DNA of 64,000 nucleotides from Neotabrizicola shimadae (GTDB taxonomy: Bacteria; Pseudomonadota; Alphaproteobacteria; Rhodobacterales; Rhodobacteraceae): assembly GCF_019623905.1 (NCBI RefSeq), contig NZ_CP069370.1, positions 2,920,001 to 2,984,000 of the forward strand, given 5' to 3'. Position 1 is the stretch's first letter. Each line of letters begins with the position of its first letter. Made by a program: the position numbers and the translations under genes. Of this stretch, positions 44,504-53,017 are shown in pieces. The notes under the pieces were generated by a model, which was not told the origin of the DNA, did no database searches, and was given only the letters and a program-made list of their open reading frames with translations.

Positions 44504-45868
44504 ATGACAAGCGCGCGCAAGCGGATCTGGGGCTGGTATTTCTTCGATTGGGCCAGCCAGCCCTATTCCACACTCGTCCTCACCTTCGTTTTCGCCCCCT
44601 ATTTTGCCGAGGTCGCCCGCGCCCATTTCGCCTCCGTCGGCCACGCGCCCTCTGTCGCTGCGGCCGAGGCCCAGGCCCTCTGGGGCTGGGGACAGACCAT
44701 TTCGGGCATCGTCATCGCCTGCCTTGCCCCCTTCCTCGGTGCCGTCGCCGATGGATCGGGCCGCCGCATCGCCTGGATCTGGCTCTTCTCGGTGTTCTAC
44801 GTCGCCGGGTCCTTCATGCTCTGGACGCTGATGCCAGATGCCTCGGCGCCCGCGACCGTGCTCATCTGGTTCGCGATCGGCCTGATCGGGATGGAATTCG
44901 CCACCATCTTCACCAACGCCCTGATGCCAGACCTGACCGGGCCCGAGAACATGGGCAAGGTCTCGGGTACCGGCTTCGCCTTCGGCTATGCCGGTGGCAT
45001 CCTGTCGCTGATCCTCATGCTGGTGTTCTTCGTGGAAAACAGCACTGGCAAGACGCTGGTTGGCCTTGCCCCGGCCTTCGGGCTCGACCCGGCGCTGCGC
45101 GAAGGCACACGCGCCGTCGGCCCCTTCACGGCGATCTGGTACATCGTCTTCATGATCCCGTTCTTCCTCTGGGTCCGTGAACCAAACCACCGCGCCCCGC
45201 GCGTGCCCGTGGCCCAATCGCTGCGCCGGCTGGCCGGGTTCATCAGCAGCCTGCCGAAACGCCCCAGCCTCTTTGCCTTCCTCGGCGCCTCGATGTTCTA
45301 CCGTGACGCGCTCAATGCGCTTTACGCCTTTGGCGGCGTCTACGCCTCGGGTGTACTGGGCTGGTCGGTGAAGCAGATCGGCGTCTTCGGCATTGTTGGC
45401 GCCCTTACCGCCGCGCTGGCCACCTGGGCGGGCGGGCATATCGACAGCAGCCGCGGGCCAAAACCGGTGATCGTCGCCTCGGCCTGGGTACTGATCGTCG
45501 TTTGCCTCGTGATCATCGGCATGGACCGCACTTCCATCTTCGGCATCCCCTTTGCCGAAGGCTCCAGCACCCCCGACATCCTGTTCTACATCTGCGGCGC
45601 CCTGATCGGGGCCGCAGGGGGCACGATCCAGGCCGCCTCGCGCACCATGATGGTCTTCCACACCACCGCCGACCGCTCGGCCGAGGCGTTCGGGCTTTAC
45701 GCCCTGTCCGGCAAGGCCACCGCCTTCATAGCGCCCTTTGCCATCGCCATCGCCTCATCGGCAAGCGGCAGTCAGCGCATCGGGATTTCCCCCCTGATCC
45801 TGCTGTTCCTGATCGGCCTCGTTCTGCTAATCTGGGTCCAACCAAAAGGCGATCAGGCAGGAAAATGA
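44504..45868 (+). CDS. MFS transporter, UMF1 family
   Basis: A 454-residue membrane protein of the UMF1 (vacuolar permease Atg22-like) family of the major facilitator superfamily. The opening RKRIWGWYFFDWASQPYST, the APFLGAVADGSGRR loop and about 12 hydrophobic segments match. The yeast relative exports amino acids from the vacuole; bacterial substrates are unknown. Its stop overlaps the mepA start (ATGA at 45865), so the two genes are translationally coupled. That might suggest uptake of wall-derived amino acids. Confidence 0.9.
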   Translation: MTSARKRIWGWYFFDWASQPYSTLVLTFVFAPYFAEVARAHFASVGHAPSVAAAEAQALWGWGQTISGIVIACLAPFLGAVADGSGRRIAWIWLFSVFYVAGSFMLWTLMPDASAPATVLIWFAIGLIGMEFATIFTNALMPDLTGPENMGKVSGTGFAFGYAGGILSLILMLVFFVENSTGKTLVGLAPAFGLDPALREGTRAVGPFTAIWYIVFMIPFFLWVREPNHRAPRVPVAQSLRRLAGFISSLPKRPSLFAFLGASMFYRDALNALYAFGGVYASGVLGWSVKQIGVFGIVGALTAALATWAGGHIDSSRGPKPVIVASAWVLIVVCLVIIGMDRTSIFGIPFAEGSSTPDILFYICGALIGAAGGTIQAASRTMMVFHTTADRSAEAFGLYALSGKATAFIAPFAIAIASSASGSQRIGISPLILLFLIGLVLLIWVQPKGDQAGK

Positions 45869-46761
45869 CACGGCAGCTTCACGCCCTTCTGGCGGCGCTC
45901 TTCCTCTGTGCCACCCCGGCTTTGGCCGATGAGCCGAAGGCGACCGCCCTGTTCGGCGCGGTGGAGCTGCCGTCGAACCAGCCATCAATGCCCATCGGCA
46001 CCTATGCCAAGGGCTGCGGCGCGGGCCTGATGGCTCTCCCCGAAACCGGACCCACCTGGCAGGCCATGCGCCTTTCGCGCAACCGCAACTGGGGCCAGCC
46101 GGTGATGATCGACTATCTCGAAGACCTCAGCCAGAAGGTGCAGGCCGCCGGCTGGCGCGGGCTCTACATCGGCGACATCAGCCAGCCGCGCGGCGGCCCC
46201 GCAAAAAGCGGCCACAAAAGCCACCAGATCGGGCTGGATGCCGATATCTGGATGCTGCCGCCATCGGACCTCGGTTTGTCCCGCGCTCAGCGTGAAAAGA
46301 TCTCCTCGATCTCGGTCCGGACCGAAGATCAGCGATCCATCAACGGCAACTGGACACCGTCGCACGCACAGGTGCTGGAAATGGCCGCCTCCGACCCGCG
46401 TGTGGACCGCATCTTCGTGGCCGCGGCAGTGAAGATCGAGCTCTGCCGCACCGCCAAACCCTCCGACAAGAAGTGGCTCCAGAAGATTCGCCCCGAAGCC
46501 GGGCACGACGCGCATTTCCACGTGCGGCTGAAATGCCCCAAGGGCGCCTCCCTGTGCGAAACGCAAAAACCCACGGTCGCCGACCTGTCGAACGGCGGCA
46601 ACGGCTGCGATGAAACCCTGATGTGGTGGGTGACCGACTACCTGAACCCGCCCAAGGCCGAAAAGAAACCGAAAGCGCCCGCAAAGAAGAAGAAGGGCAC
46701 CCAGGACTACACCCTCGCCGACCTGCCAAAGCAATGCCGCTCCGTACTCGCCTCGGATTGA
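45865..46761 (+). CDS. mepA: Penicillin-insensitive murein endopeptidase
   Basis: A 298-residue periplasmic LAS-type metallopeptidase that cuts the D-Ala-meso-DAP crosslinks in peptidoglycan. A Sec signal peptide (cleavage after ALA at about 21) is followed by the zinc ligands in SHQIGLDADIW and HDAHFHVRL. Cys pairs match the family disulfides. The C-terminal tail has a Lys/Pro/Ala-rich linker (KKPKAPAKKKK). It overlaps the upstream MFS gene by 4 bases and the downstream esterase gene by 28. Confidence 0.94.
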   Translation: MTRQLHALLAALFLCATPALADEPKATALFGAVELPSNQPSMPIGTYAKGCGAGLMALPETGPTWQAMRLSRNRNWGQPVMIDYLEDLSQKVQAAGWRGLYIGDISQPRGGPAKSGHKSHQIGLDADIWMLPPSDLGLSRAQREKISSISVRTEDQRSINGNWTPSHAQVLEMAASDPRVDRIFVAAAVKIELCRTAKPSDKKWLQKIRPEAGHDAHFHVRLKCPKGASLCETQKPTVADLSNGGNGCDETLMWWVTDYLNPPKAEKKPKAPAKKKKGTQDYTLADLPKQCRSVLASD

Positions 46762-47654
46762 CCGCAGGGCTCCTGCTGGCCCTGGCGCTTGAATCCAGCG
46801 CGGCGATTCCGCCGCCTGAGGGGTTCCTTTCGTCATTCTCGCTGCAATCCGACGACCCGGCGTTCGGCGGTCTCTCGGCAATCGAGATCAGCGACGACGG
46901 AACCCGCTTCACGGCCCTGTCCGACCGCACCCGCTTTGTCACCGGCCAGATCGACCGCGACGGCGATGGCCACATCACCGCCGTGCAGCTCGATCCGATG
47001 CAGCCGTTGCGTGGCAAGGGCGAGGCCCCGCTTGCGCCCGGTCGGGGCGACAGCGAAGGGCTGGCCATCACGGAAAGCGGCACAGCCTATGTCTCGCTGG
47101 AAGGGGTGCCCCGTGTCCTTCGCTATGAAGATCTTGAAGGCTCTGCCGAAAACCTGCCCACTCCGCCGGCCTTCAGCCGCCTGCGGAAGAACGCGGCACT
47201 CGAGGCGCTCGCGGTCGACGCCAAGGGGCAACTTTTCACACTGCCCGAAGACGTCGCAGACACGGTCGGGTTCCCCGCCTACCGCTTTTCCGGGGGCGCA
47301 TGGACTGTAGCCTTCCATCTGCCCCGCGACGGAGCCTTCCTGCCGGTCGGCGCCGACTTCGGCCCGGACGGCCGGCTCTACATATTGGAGCGTCAATTCC
47401 ACGGCATTCCCGGCTTTTCCAGCCGCGTCCGCGCACTCACGCTGAACCGGGACGGCTCCCTAGCCGGTATCGAAACGGTCATGCAAAGCCCTACCGGCTT
47501 TCATGACAATCTCGAAGGCATCGCCGCCTGGGCCGATGCACAGGGCCGCCTGCGCCTGACCATGATCTCGGATGACAACTTCCTGCCCTGGCAGCGGGGC
47601 GAAATCGTCGAATACAGCCTTGCTGCCCCAAAGTCTCCCGCACCCGCCGGTTGA
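46734..47654 (+). CDS. Esterase-like activity of phytase family protein
   Basis: A 306-residue secreted beta-propeller-like protein of the phytase-like esterase family. It has a signal peptide (LLLALALESSAA region) and the family blocks GGLSAIEISDDGTRFTALSD, DSEGLAI...YVSLEG and NAALEALAV. The enzymatic activity of the family is poorly shown. The ATG at 46734 lies inside mepA, 28 bases before its stop, so it is probably translated by coupling. Confidence 0.82.
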   Translation: MPLRTRLGLTAGLLLALALESSAAIPPPEGFLSSFSLQSDDPAFGGLSAIEISDDGTRFTALSDRTRFVTGQIDRDGDGHITAVQLDPMQPLRGKGEAPLAPGRGDSEGLAITESGTAYVSLEGVPRVLRYEDLEGSAENLPTPPAFSRLRKNAALEALAVDAKGQLFTLPEDVADTVGFPAYRFSGGAWTVAFHLPRDGAFLPVGADFGPDGRLYILERQFHGIPGFSSRVRALTLNRDGSLAGIETVMQSPTGFHDNLEGIAAWADAQGRLRLTMISDDNFLPWQRGEIVEYSLAAPKSPAPAG

Positions 47655-47741
47655 CAGCCACCGCGCCAGGGCCTATGCGCCGCGCCGTCCCCGATGATCG
47701 GGGGCCAAGTCTCCGCGACCTTGTAAAAACGGAACATCGTC

Positions 47742-48362
47742 ATGCGCTCGCTTCTTCCTGGCATCCTCGCCATGGCCGCCATCGTGCTGGCCTCCAACAT
47801 CCTCGTGCAGTTCCTCGCCGGTGATTTTCTCACCTGGGGGGCTTTCACCTACCCCTTCGCCTTCCTCGTCACCGACCTGGTCAACCGCTTCCAGGGCACG
47901 CCCGCGGCGCGCAAGGTGGTCTGGGCCGGCTTTCTCACCGGGCTCGCCTGCTCCATCTTCGGTACCCAGATCCAGGGCGAGTTCGGCCCCCTCGTCACGC
48001 TCCGCGTGGCCATTGCCTCTGGTGCGGCTTTCCTCGTGGCACAGTTCCTCGACATCGCCGTCTTCAACCGCTTCCGCGGCCAGACCTGGTGGCGTGCGCC
48101 CTTTTTCGCCACCATGGCCGGGTCGTCGCTCGACACGCTGACCTTCTTCTCCCTCGCCTTCGCCAGCGCCTTCACCTTCCTTGAACCCGCAAACGATGTG
48201 GCCTGGGCCAACGAACTGGTGCCGCTTCTCGGCCACGGCCCGGCCCTGCCGCTGTGGGTTTCCATGGCAGTTGCGGACTGGTCGGTGAAGCTTCTGATCG
48301 CAATAGTGGCACTTCTCCCCTTCCGGCTGGCAATTGCACGTTATGCGGCACGGGTTGCGTAA
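47742..48362 (+). CDS. VUT family queuosine-precursor transporter (YhhQ-like)
   Basis: A 206-residue membrane protein with about six segments and the VUT/YhhQ layout: ILVQFLAGDFLTWGAFTYP, AFLVTDLVNRF and TMAGSSLDTLTFF. YhhQ imports queuine precursors such as preQ0 or preQ1. The 87-base gap before it holds a short hairpin (47689-47703, CCCCG/CGGGG) but I could not fit a preQ1 riboswitch to it. No queuosine gene lies beside it. Confidence 0.87.
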   Translation: MRSLLPGILAMAAIVLASNILVQFLAGDFLTWGAFTYPFAFLVTDLVNRFQGTPAARKVVWAGFLTGLACSIFGTQIQGEFGPLVTLRVAIASGAAFLVAQFLDIAVFNRFRGQTWWRAPFFATMAGSSLDTLTFFSLAFASAFTFLEPANDVAWANELVPLLGHGPALPLWVSMAVADWSVKLLIAIVALLPFRLAIARYAARVA

Positions 48363-48432
48363 TTTCAGTTGACGAACACCAAATCTGTGTCACGCTCCCC
48401 TTATCGGAAACATTCTGAAAGGAGGTGATCCA

Positions 48433-48489
48433 GTGTCTAGAGTGATATTGGAGAGAGGTGTCGGGACAGTCAGGAGGAGCGTTTTCTAA
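48433..48489 (+). CDS. 18-codon small ORF with extended Shine-Dalgarno
   Basis: GTG at 48433 opens an 18-residue frame, MSRVILERGVGTVRRSVF, ended by TAA. GGAGG lies 7 bases before the start, which is optimal spacing, and the complementarity to 16S rRNA extends to 15 bases. The peptide is basic with a hydrophobic start and I know of no family. It might be a real microprotein or a leader peptide whose translation controls folding of the RNA downstream. Confidence 0.4.
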   Translation: MSRVILERGVGTVRRSVF

Positions 48490-48557
48490 GGGCAGCCCCT
48501 TGGTCAACGGACCACTGATTGGGCTTGAAACCTAACTGGCCCATCTCCTTGAACTCG

Positions 48558-48594
48558 GAAAGGGTCGCCGCAATGCCGGCGGCCCTTTCTCTTC
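48558..48594 (+). terminator. Terminator of the small transcription unit
   Basis: GAAAGGG (48558-48564) pairs with CCCTTTC (48583-48589), an inner CGCCG/CGGCG continues the stem after one mismatch, and TCTCTTCTG follows. There is no gene between it and 48489, so it ends the small unit. Confidence 0.82.
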
Positions 48595-48620
48595 TGTGAC
48601 CGCCAAATTACAATCGGCCC

Positions 48621-49043
48621 ATGCTGCGCATCACTGAAACCCTGGCCCTGGCCGATTGGGAACTGGTCGAAACATTCTCGCGTTCGTCCGGGCCCGGCGG
48701 GCAGAACGTCAACAAGGTGGAAACCGCTGTCGAACTCCGTTTCGAGGCCGAAAGGTCGCCGCACCTGACCGCCCCGGTGAAGGCTCGCCTGAAGCGCCTC
48801 GCCGGCCGCCGTTGGACGGATGAGGGCGCCATCGTCATCCGTGCCGAGGAAACCCGCAGCCAGGCCCGCAACCGCGAACTTGCGCGCGAACGCCTGGTCG
48901 AGATGATCCGCGCCGCCCTGGTCGCCCCCAAGCGCCGCGTCGCCACAAAGCCGACGCTTGCCAGCCAACGCCGGCGCGTCGCAGCAAAGCAGCACCGGGG
49001 CGAGGTCAAGGCCCTGCGCGGCACGGTCGGGGACGAGGAATGA
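48621..49043 (+). CDS. arfB: Alternative ribosome-rescue factor B
   Basis: A 140-residue ArfB (YaeJ) protein that frees stalled ribosomes by hydrolysing peptidyl-tRNA in the absence of a stop codon. The catalytic GGQ loop is SGPGGQNVNKVET, and the C-terminal tail is rich in Lys and Arg (KRRVATKPTLASQRRRVAAK), as needed to sit in the mRNA channel. It lies 26 bases after the small-unit terminator. Its stop overlaps the next gene by ATGA. Confidence 0.94.
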   Translation: MLRITETLALADWELVETFSRSSGPGGQNVNKVETAVELRFEAERSPHLTAPVKARLKRLAGRRWTDEGAIVIRAEETRSQARNRELARERLVEMIRAALVAPKRRVATKPTLASQRRRVAAKQHRGEVKALRGTVGDEE

Positions 49044-49969
49044 TCCAGGCCGAAACGGCCGCCGCCGCCTGGGACGGTCGCATCCTCCGCCTGCTCGCCG
49101 AACGCGAGAACCGCGTCTACCAGATCGCCCTTCCCGATGGCCGCTTTGCCGCCTTGCGGCTGCACCGGCCAGGCTACCGCGACGCCGGGGTGATCCGCTC
49201 CGAACTCTGGTGGTGCGCGGCTCTCGCTGAAGCCGGGTTGCCGGTCCCGGTCCCGCTGCCCGCAAAGAACGGCGACCTCCTGCACAGCATCGGCCCGGAC
49301 CACCATGCCTCTGCCCTCTCCTGGATCGAAGGCATCCCCGTCGGGAAGGGTGGCACGGCCCTTGCGGGCGACGCGGAAGCCCAGGTCCGTCTCTACGCCG
49401 CCATCGGCATGCTTCTCGCTCGCCTCCACAACGAAACCGACAGGCTGAACCTGCCCGCCACTTTCACCCTGCCCCGCTGGGACACGGCGGGTTTCATTGG
49501 CAAGGCGCCGCGGTGGGGCCGGTTCTGGGACCATCCCCAGCTTTCACCCGCCGAATCCGCGCGCCTCCACGATGCCCGCGCTTTCCTGCACGATCGTCTG
49601 TCGCGCGCAGAATCTCAGGCCGACATCGGCCCGATCCATGCCGATGTCCTGCGCGAGAACGTGTTTGCGAACGGCGGTTCGCTCTCGCTCATCGACTTCG
49701 ATGACAGCGGCATCGGCTTCCGCGCCTATGATCTAGGCACCGCTCTCAGCCAGAACCTGTACGAACCAACCTTCCCCGCCCTGCGCCAGGCCCTGCTGGA
49801 TGGCTATGCCGAAACCCGGCCCTGCGATCCCGTCCTTGTTGACGCACTGCTGCTCGCCCGCTGCCTCGCCTCGGTCGGCTGGATGATCACGCGTCTGGCC
49901 CCGGACGATCCGGCGCATCGCCGCTTCATCGACAGGGCCATGCACTGCATCGCCCTGGTGATGGGCTAG
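49040..49969 (+). CDS. APH-family phosphotransferase (kinase-like)
   Basis: A 309-residue aminoglycoside phosphotransferase/homoserine kinase II-like protein. The catalytic loop is [13 protein letters not shown] (Asp in HAD) and the metal site is [11 protein letters not shown]. The N-terminal nucleotide domain has the ALRLHRPG lysine-type strand, with Arg where Lys is usual. The substrate is unknown. It overlaps arfB by 4 bases and ends convergently with pncB, with a 4-base overlap of the stop region. Confidence 0.85.
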   Translation: MIQAETAAAAWDGRILRLLAERENRVYQIALPDGRFAALRLHRPGYRDAGVIRSELWWCAALAEAGLPVPVPLPAKNGDLLHSIGPDHHASALSWIEGIPVGKGGTALAGDAEAQVRLYAAIGMLLARLHNETDRLNLPATFTLPRWDTAGFIGKAPRWGRFWDHPQLSPAESARLHDARAFLHDRLSRAESQADIGPIHADVLRENVFANGGSLSLIDFDDSGIGFRAYDLGTALSQNLYEPTFPALRQALLDGYAETRPCDPVLVDALLLARCLASVGWMITRLAPDDPAHRRFIDRAMHCIALVMG

Positions 49970-51258
49970 ACTTCCACCTTCAGCGGCTGCTGCGCGCCCA
50001 CCCCGAAGACCCGCTTGTAGCGCGCCACCTGGTCGGCCGGACCCATCGCCTTGTTGGGATTGTCCGAAAGCTTCACCGTGGGCCGGCCATTCGCCGAAAC
50101 CGCCTTGCAGACCAGACTGAACGGCGCCAGCGCATCGCCCGGCGCGAGCCCGCGGAAATCATTGGTCAGAAGCGTGCCCCAGCCGAAGGACACCTTCACC
50201 CGGCCGTGGAACCGCGCGTGCAGCTCGAACATTTTCTCCACGTCCAGCCCGTCGGAAAAGATCACCAGCTTCGTACGCGGATCCTCGCCCCGGTCCTGCC
50301 ACCAGCGGATCGCAGCCTCGGCGCCCGCCGCCGGATCGCCCGAATCGATCCGCATCCCCGTCCACTTGTTCAGCCAGTCCGGCGCGTTGCGCAGGAACCC
50401 CTCGCTGCCGAACGTATCGGGTAGGATGATGCGCAGGTTGCCGTCATGCTCCTCGTGCCAGTCCGCCAGCACGTCATAGGGCGCTCGCGCCAGTTCCTCG
50501 TCGCTGTCGGCCAAAGCGGCCAGCACCATTGGCAGTTCATGCGCATTGGTGCCGATGGCCTCGATGTCCCGCCGCATCGCAATGCGGCAGTTCGACGTGC
50601 CGATGAAGGCATCGCCCAGGCCTTCCTGCATCGCCTGCACGCACCAGTCCTGCCACAGGAAACTGTGCCGCCGCCGCGTGCCGAAATCGGCGATCTTCAG
50701 GTCGGGGATGGTCCGCAGCCGCTCGATCTTCTCCCACAGCCGCGTCATCGCCCGGGCATACAGCACCTGCAGCTCGAACTTGCCCATGGTCTTCAGCACC
50801 GCGCGCGACCGCAGCTCCATCAGTACGGCCAGCGCCGGGATCTCCCATAGCATCACCTCGGGCCAGGCGCCCTCGAAGGTCAGCTCGAACTGCCCGTCGC
50901 GCTTTTCCAGGTGATAAGGCGGCAGGCGCAGCCCTTCGAACCACTCCATGAAGTCAGAGCGGAACATCTGGCGCTTACCATAGAACGTGTTGCCGCGCAG
51001 CCAGGTGCTTTCGCCCCGCGTCAGGCTCAAGGACCGCACATGGTCCAACTGCTCGCGCAGCTCGCCCTCGTCGATCAGTTCGGCCAGCCGGATGCTCGTG
51101 GTGCGGTTGATCAGCGAGAACACCACCCGCGTATCGGGCCGGTTGCGAAAGATCGACTGACACATCAACAGCTTGTAGAAGTCGGTGTCGATGATCGACC
51201 GCACGATCGGGTCGATCTTCCAGTTGTGATTGTAGACGCGCGTGGCGATGTCGACCAT
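49966..51258 (-). CDS. pncB: Nicotinate phosphoribosyltransferase
   Basis: A 430-residue enzyme that joins nicotinate to PRPP for NAD salvage. It has the opening [17 protein letters not shown], the FGTRRRHSF catalytic segment with the phosphorylatable His (here RRRHSF), GTSN, and the late [12 protein letters not shown] phosphate-binding loop. The start at 51258 follows GGGGAGGAC; an upstream in-frame stretch is non-conserved. It lies just downstream of pncA on the same strand, and the two form a nicotinamide salvage pair. Confidence 0.95.
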   Translation of the reverse strand: MVDIATRVYNHNWKIDPIVRSIIDTDFYKLLMCQSIFRNRPDTRVVFSLINRTTSIRLAELIDEGELREQLDHVRSLSLTRGESTWLRGNTFYGKRQMFRSDFMEWFEGLRLPPYHLEKRDGQFELTFEGAWPEVMLWEIPALAVLMELRSRAVLKTMGKFELQVLYARAMTRLWEKIERLRTIPDLKIADFGTRRRHSFLWQDWCVQAMQEGLGDAFIGTSNCRIAMRRDIEAIGTNAHELPMVLAALADSDEELARAPYDVLADWHEEHDGNLRIILPDTFGSEGFLRNAPDWLNKWTGMRIDSGDPAAGAEAAIRWWQDRGEDPRTKLVIFSDGLDVEKMFELHARFHGRVKVSFGWGTLLTNDFRGLAPGDALAPFSLVCKAVSANGRPTVKLSDNPNKAMGPADQVARYKRVFGVGAQQPLKVEV

Positions 51259-51334
51259 TGCCGGTCCTCCCCTTCCTGCGGTCGTAGACCGGCAAACCCG
51301 CATTTGGAAGCCGGATTTCCGGCCTCGCTGCCTG

Positions 51335-51940
51335 TCAGACCAGGCGCACGCCCGCGTCCCGCATCTGCGCCCGCGCCTCGGCCAGGCTGCCGTTCAGGTC
51401 GATGGCCCGGCAGGCGGCCTCGATCACCGTCGTGGTGAAGCCGTGGCTCACCGCATCCAGCGCCGAATAGGCCACGCAGTAATCGGTCGCCAGCCCCACC
51501 ACCGTCACCGCCGTCACGCCGATGTTCTTCAGCCAGCCGTCCAGCCCGGTCGGCGTCACGCGGTCGTTTTCATAGAAGGCCGAATAGCTGTCGATCTGCG
51601 GCCGGAACCCCTTGCGGATCACCAGATGCGCCGGGTCCGTGCGCAGGGCCGGATGAAACGCCGCCCCGCCCGAACCTTGCACACAATGCACCGGCCACAG
51701 CACCTGCGGACCATAGGGCATCTCGATCAGGCTGAACGGTGCGGCGCCGGGGTGGCTGGCGGCAAAGCTGGAATGGTCCTCCGGATGCCAGTCCTGGGTC
51801 AGCACCACGATCTGGAACTCCTCCATCAGCGCATTGACCATCGGAATGATCTCGTCACCCCCTGCCACGGCCAGCGCGCCGCCGGGACAGAAATCGTTCT
51901 GGATGTCGATGACGATCAAGGCCTGATTGGCTGGGCGCAT
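51335..51940 (-). CDS. pncA: Nicotinamidase
   Basis: A 201-residue isochorismatase-fold enzyme that deamidates nicotinamide to nicotinate. The catalytic triad is visible: Asp in [11 protein letters not shown], Lys in VIRKGF, Cys in [15 protein letters not shown]. Metal ligands lie in [11 protein letters not shown]. The start at 51940 follows AAGGATC. It feeds pncB, whose start lies 76 bases downstream. Confidence 0.95.
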   Translation of the reverse strand: MRPANQALIVIDIQNDFCPGGALAVAGGDEIIPMVNALMEEFQIVVLTQDWHPEDHSSFAASHPGAAPFSLIEMPYGPQVLWPVHCVQGSGGAAFHPALRTDPAHLVIRKGFRPQIDSYSAFYENDRVTPTGLDGWLKNIGVTAVTVVGLATDYCVAYSALDAVSHGFTTTVIEAACRAIDLNGSLAEARAQMRDAGVRLV

Positions 51941-52035
51941 GGGGGATCCTTCCATTCTCGCCGGCAGGATGCCGCGCCGCGCCCGCGTTGAAAAGCCCGC
52001 TTGCCCAGATCGGCCCACGGGCCTATCCCGCCGTC

Positions 52036-52941
52036 ATGCTGACCGTCGCCGCGCTCTACCACTTCACCCGCCTGCCCGACCCCGCCGCGCTAAAGCCCCC
52101 GCTTCTGGCGCTGGCCCAGGCATCGCAGGTGAGGGGCACCATCCTTCTGGCGCACGAAGGGCTGAACGGCACCATCGCCGGCCCGCGCGACGGCATCGAC
52201 GCGGTGCTCGCCCACCTGCGCGCCCTGCCCGGCTGCGCGGCGCTGGACTGGAAGGAAAGCCCGGCCCCAACCCAGCCCTTCGGCCGCATGAAGGTGAAGA
52301 TCAAGGCCGAGATCGTGACGATGGGCCAGCCCGGCGTGGACCCCACAGCCGGCACCGGCCACTACGTCACCCCGGCCGACTGGAACGCCCTGATCAGCCA
52401 GCCCGACGTCGCCGTGATCGACACCCGCAACGCCTATGAGGTGGCGCTTGGCACCTTTGCCGGCGCAGTGGATCCCGGCACGGACAGCTTCCGCGACTTC
52501 CCCGCCTGGTGGCAGGCCAACCGCGACCGCTTTCACAAGAAGAAGATCGCCATGTTCTGCACCGGCGGCATCCGCTGCGAAAAGTCCACGAACTGGCTGA
52601 TGTCGCAGGGGGTGGCCGAGGTCTATCACCTCAAGGGCGGCATCCTGAAATACCTTGAAGAGGTGCCCGAAAGCGAAAGCCTCTGGCAGGGCGAATGCTT
52701 CGTCTTCGACGGCCGCGTCTCGGTGGGCCACGGCCTGAAACCCGGAACCGCCGGCCTTTGCCACGCCTGCCGCCGCCCGCTGCGCGCCCAGGACCGCGAG
52801 CACCAAGATTACGAACGCGGCGTTTCCTGCCCGCAGTGCCGCGATGAATACTCCGAATACGACCGCGCCCGCTTCCGCGAACGCCAGCGCCAAGCCGACC
52901 TCGCCCGCAGCCGGGGCGAGGCCATGTTCGTCACCGACTGA
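52036..52941 (+). CDS. trhO: tRNA uridine(34) hydroxylase TrhO, rhodanese-like
   Basis: A 301-residue YceA/TrhO protein, which makes 5-hydroxyuridine at tRNA position 34. It has an N-terminal acylphosphatase-like domain (HEGLNGTIAG), a rhodanese domain with active Cys in FCTGGIRCEKS, and a C-terminal segment with paired Cys (CHACRRPL, CPQC). The start at 52036 gives MLTVAALYHF; a TTG 48 bases upstream is also in frame. A 17-bp perfect hairpin follows at 52973. Confidence 0.93.
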   Translation: MLTVAALYHFTRLPDPAALKPPLLALAQASQVRGTILLAHEGLNGTIAGPRDGIDAVLAHLRALPGCAALDWKESPAPTQPFGRMKVKIKAEIVTMGQPGVDPTAGTGHYVTPADWNALISQPDVAVIDTRNAYEVALGTFAGAVDPGTDSFRDFPAWWQANRDRFHKKKIAMFCTGGIRCEKSTNWLMSQGVAEVYHLKGGILKYLEEVPESESLWQGECFVFDGRVSVGHGLKPGTAGLCHACRRPLRAQDREHQDYERGVSCPQCRDEYSEYDRARFRERQRQADLARSRGEAMFVTD

Positions 52942-52972
52942 AGCGCAACATCCCCAAAGGCTTGACTGTCTT

Positions 52973-53009
52973 GGATTGCGTTCAATCTGAACCAGATTGA
53001 ACGCAATCC
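52973..53009. repeat. Perfect 17-bp inverted repeat between convergent genes
   Basis: GGATTGCGTTCAATCTG (52973-52989), loop AAC, CAGATTGAACGCAATCC (52993-53009). All 17 pairs match and the arms are much richer in A/T than the surroundings. There is no T run at either end, so a standard terminator is doubtful, though its place between two convergent genes would suit one. Confidence 0.9.
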
Positions 53010-53017
53010 GCTCTGAC

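Larger units (their letters stand above)
48418..48594 (+). ncRNA. Small terminated transcription unit with 16S-complementary segment
   Basis: Bases 48418-48432 (AAAGGAGGTGATCCA) are complementary to the last 15 bases of the usual 16S rRNA 3' end, with no mismatch. Bases 48542-48550 (CATCTCCTT) can pair with 48419-48427 (one G-U pair), so the RNA could mask its own Shine-Dalgarno. The unit ends in a strong terminator at 48558-48594. The 5' end is unknown; TTGACG at 48369 is a possible -35. It could be a regulatory RNA, a small message, or both. Confidence 0.45.

Noticed and set aside
44405-45661. Antisense frame of 418 codons over the UMF1 transporter
   Set aside because: Low-complexity Asp/Gly/Glu/His sequence opposite a complete membrane protein gene.
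47655-47741. preQ1 riboswitch before the YhhQ-like transporter
   Set aside because: Only a short CCCCG/CGGGG hairpin is visible; the preQ1 core with its A-rich pairing tail could not be fitted.
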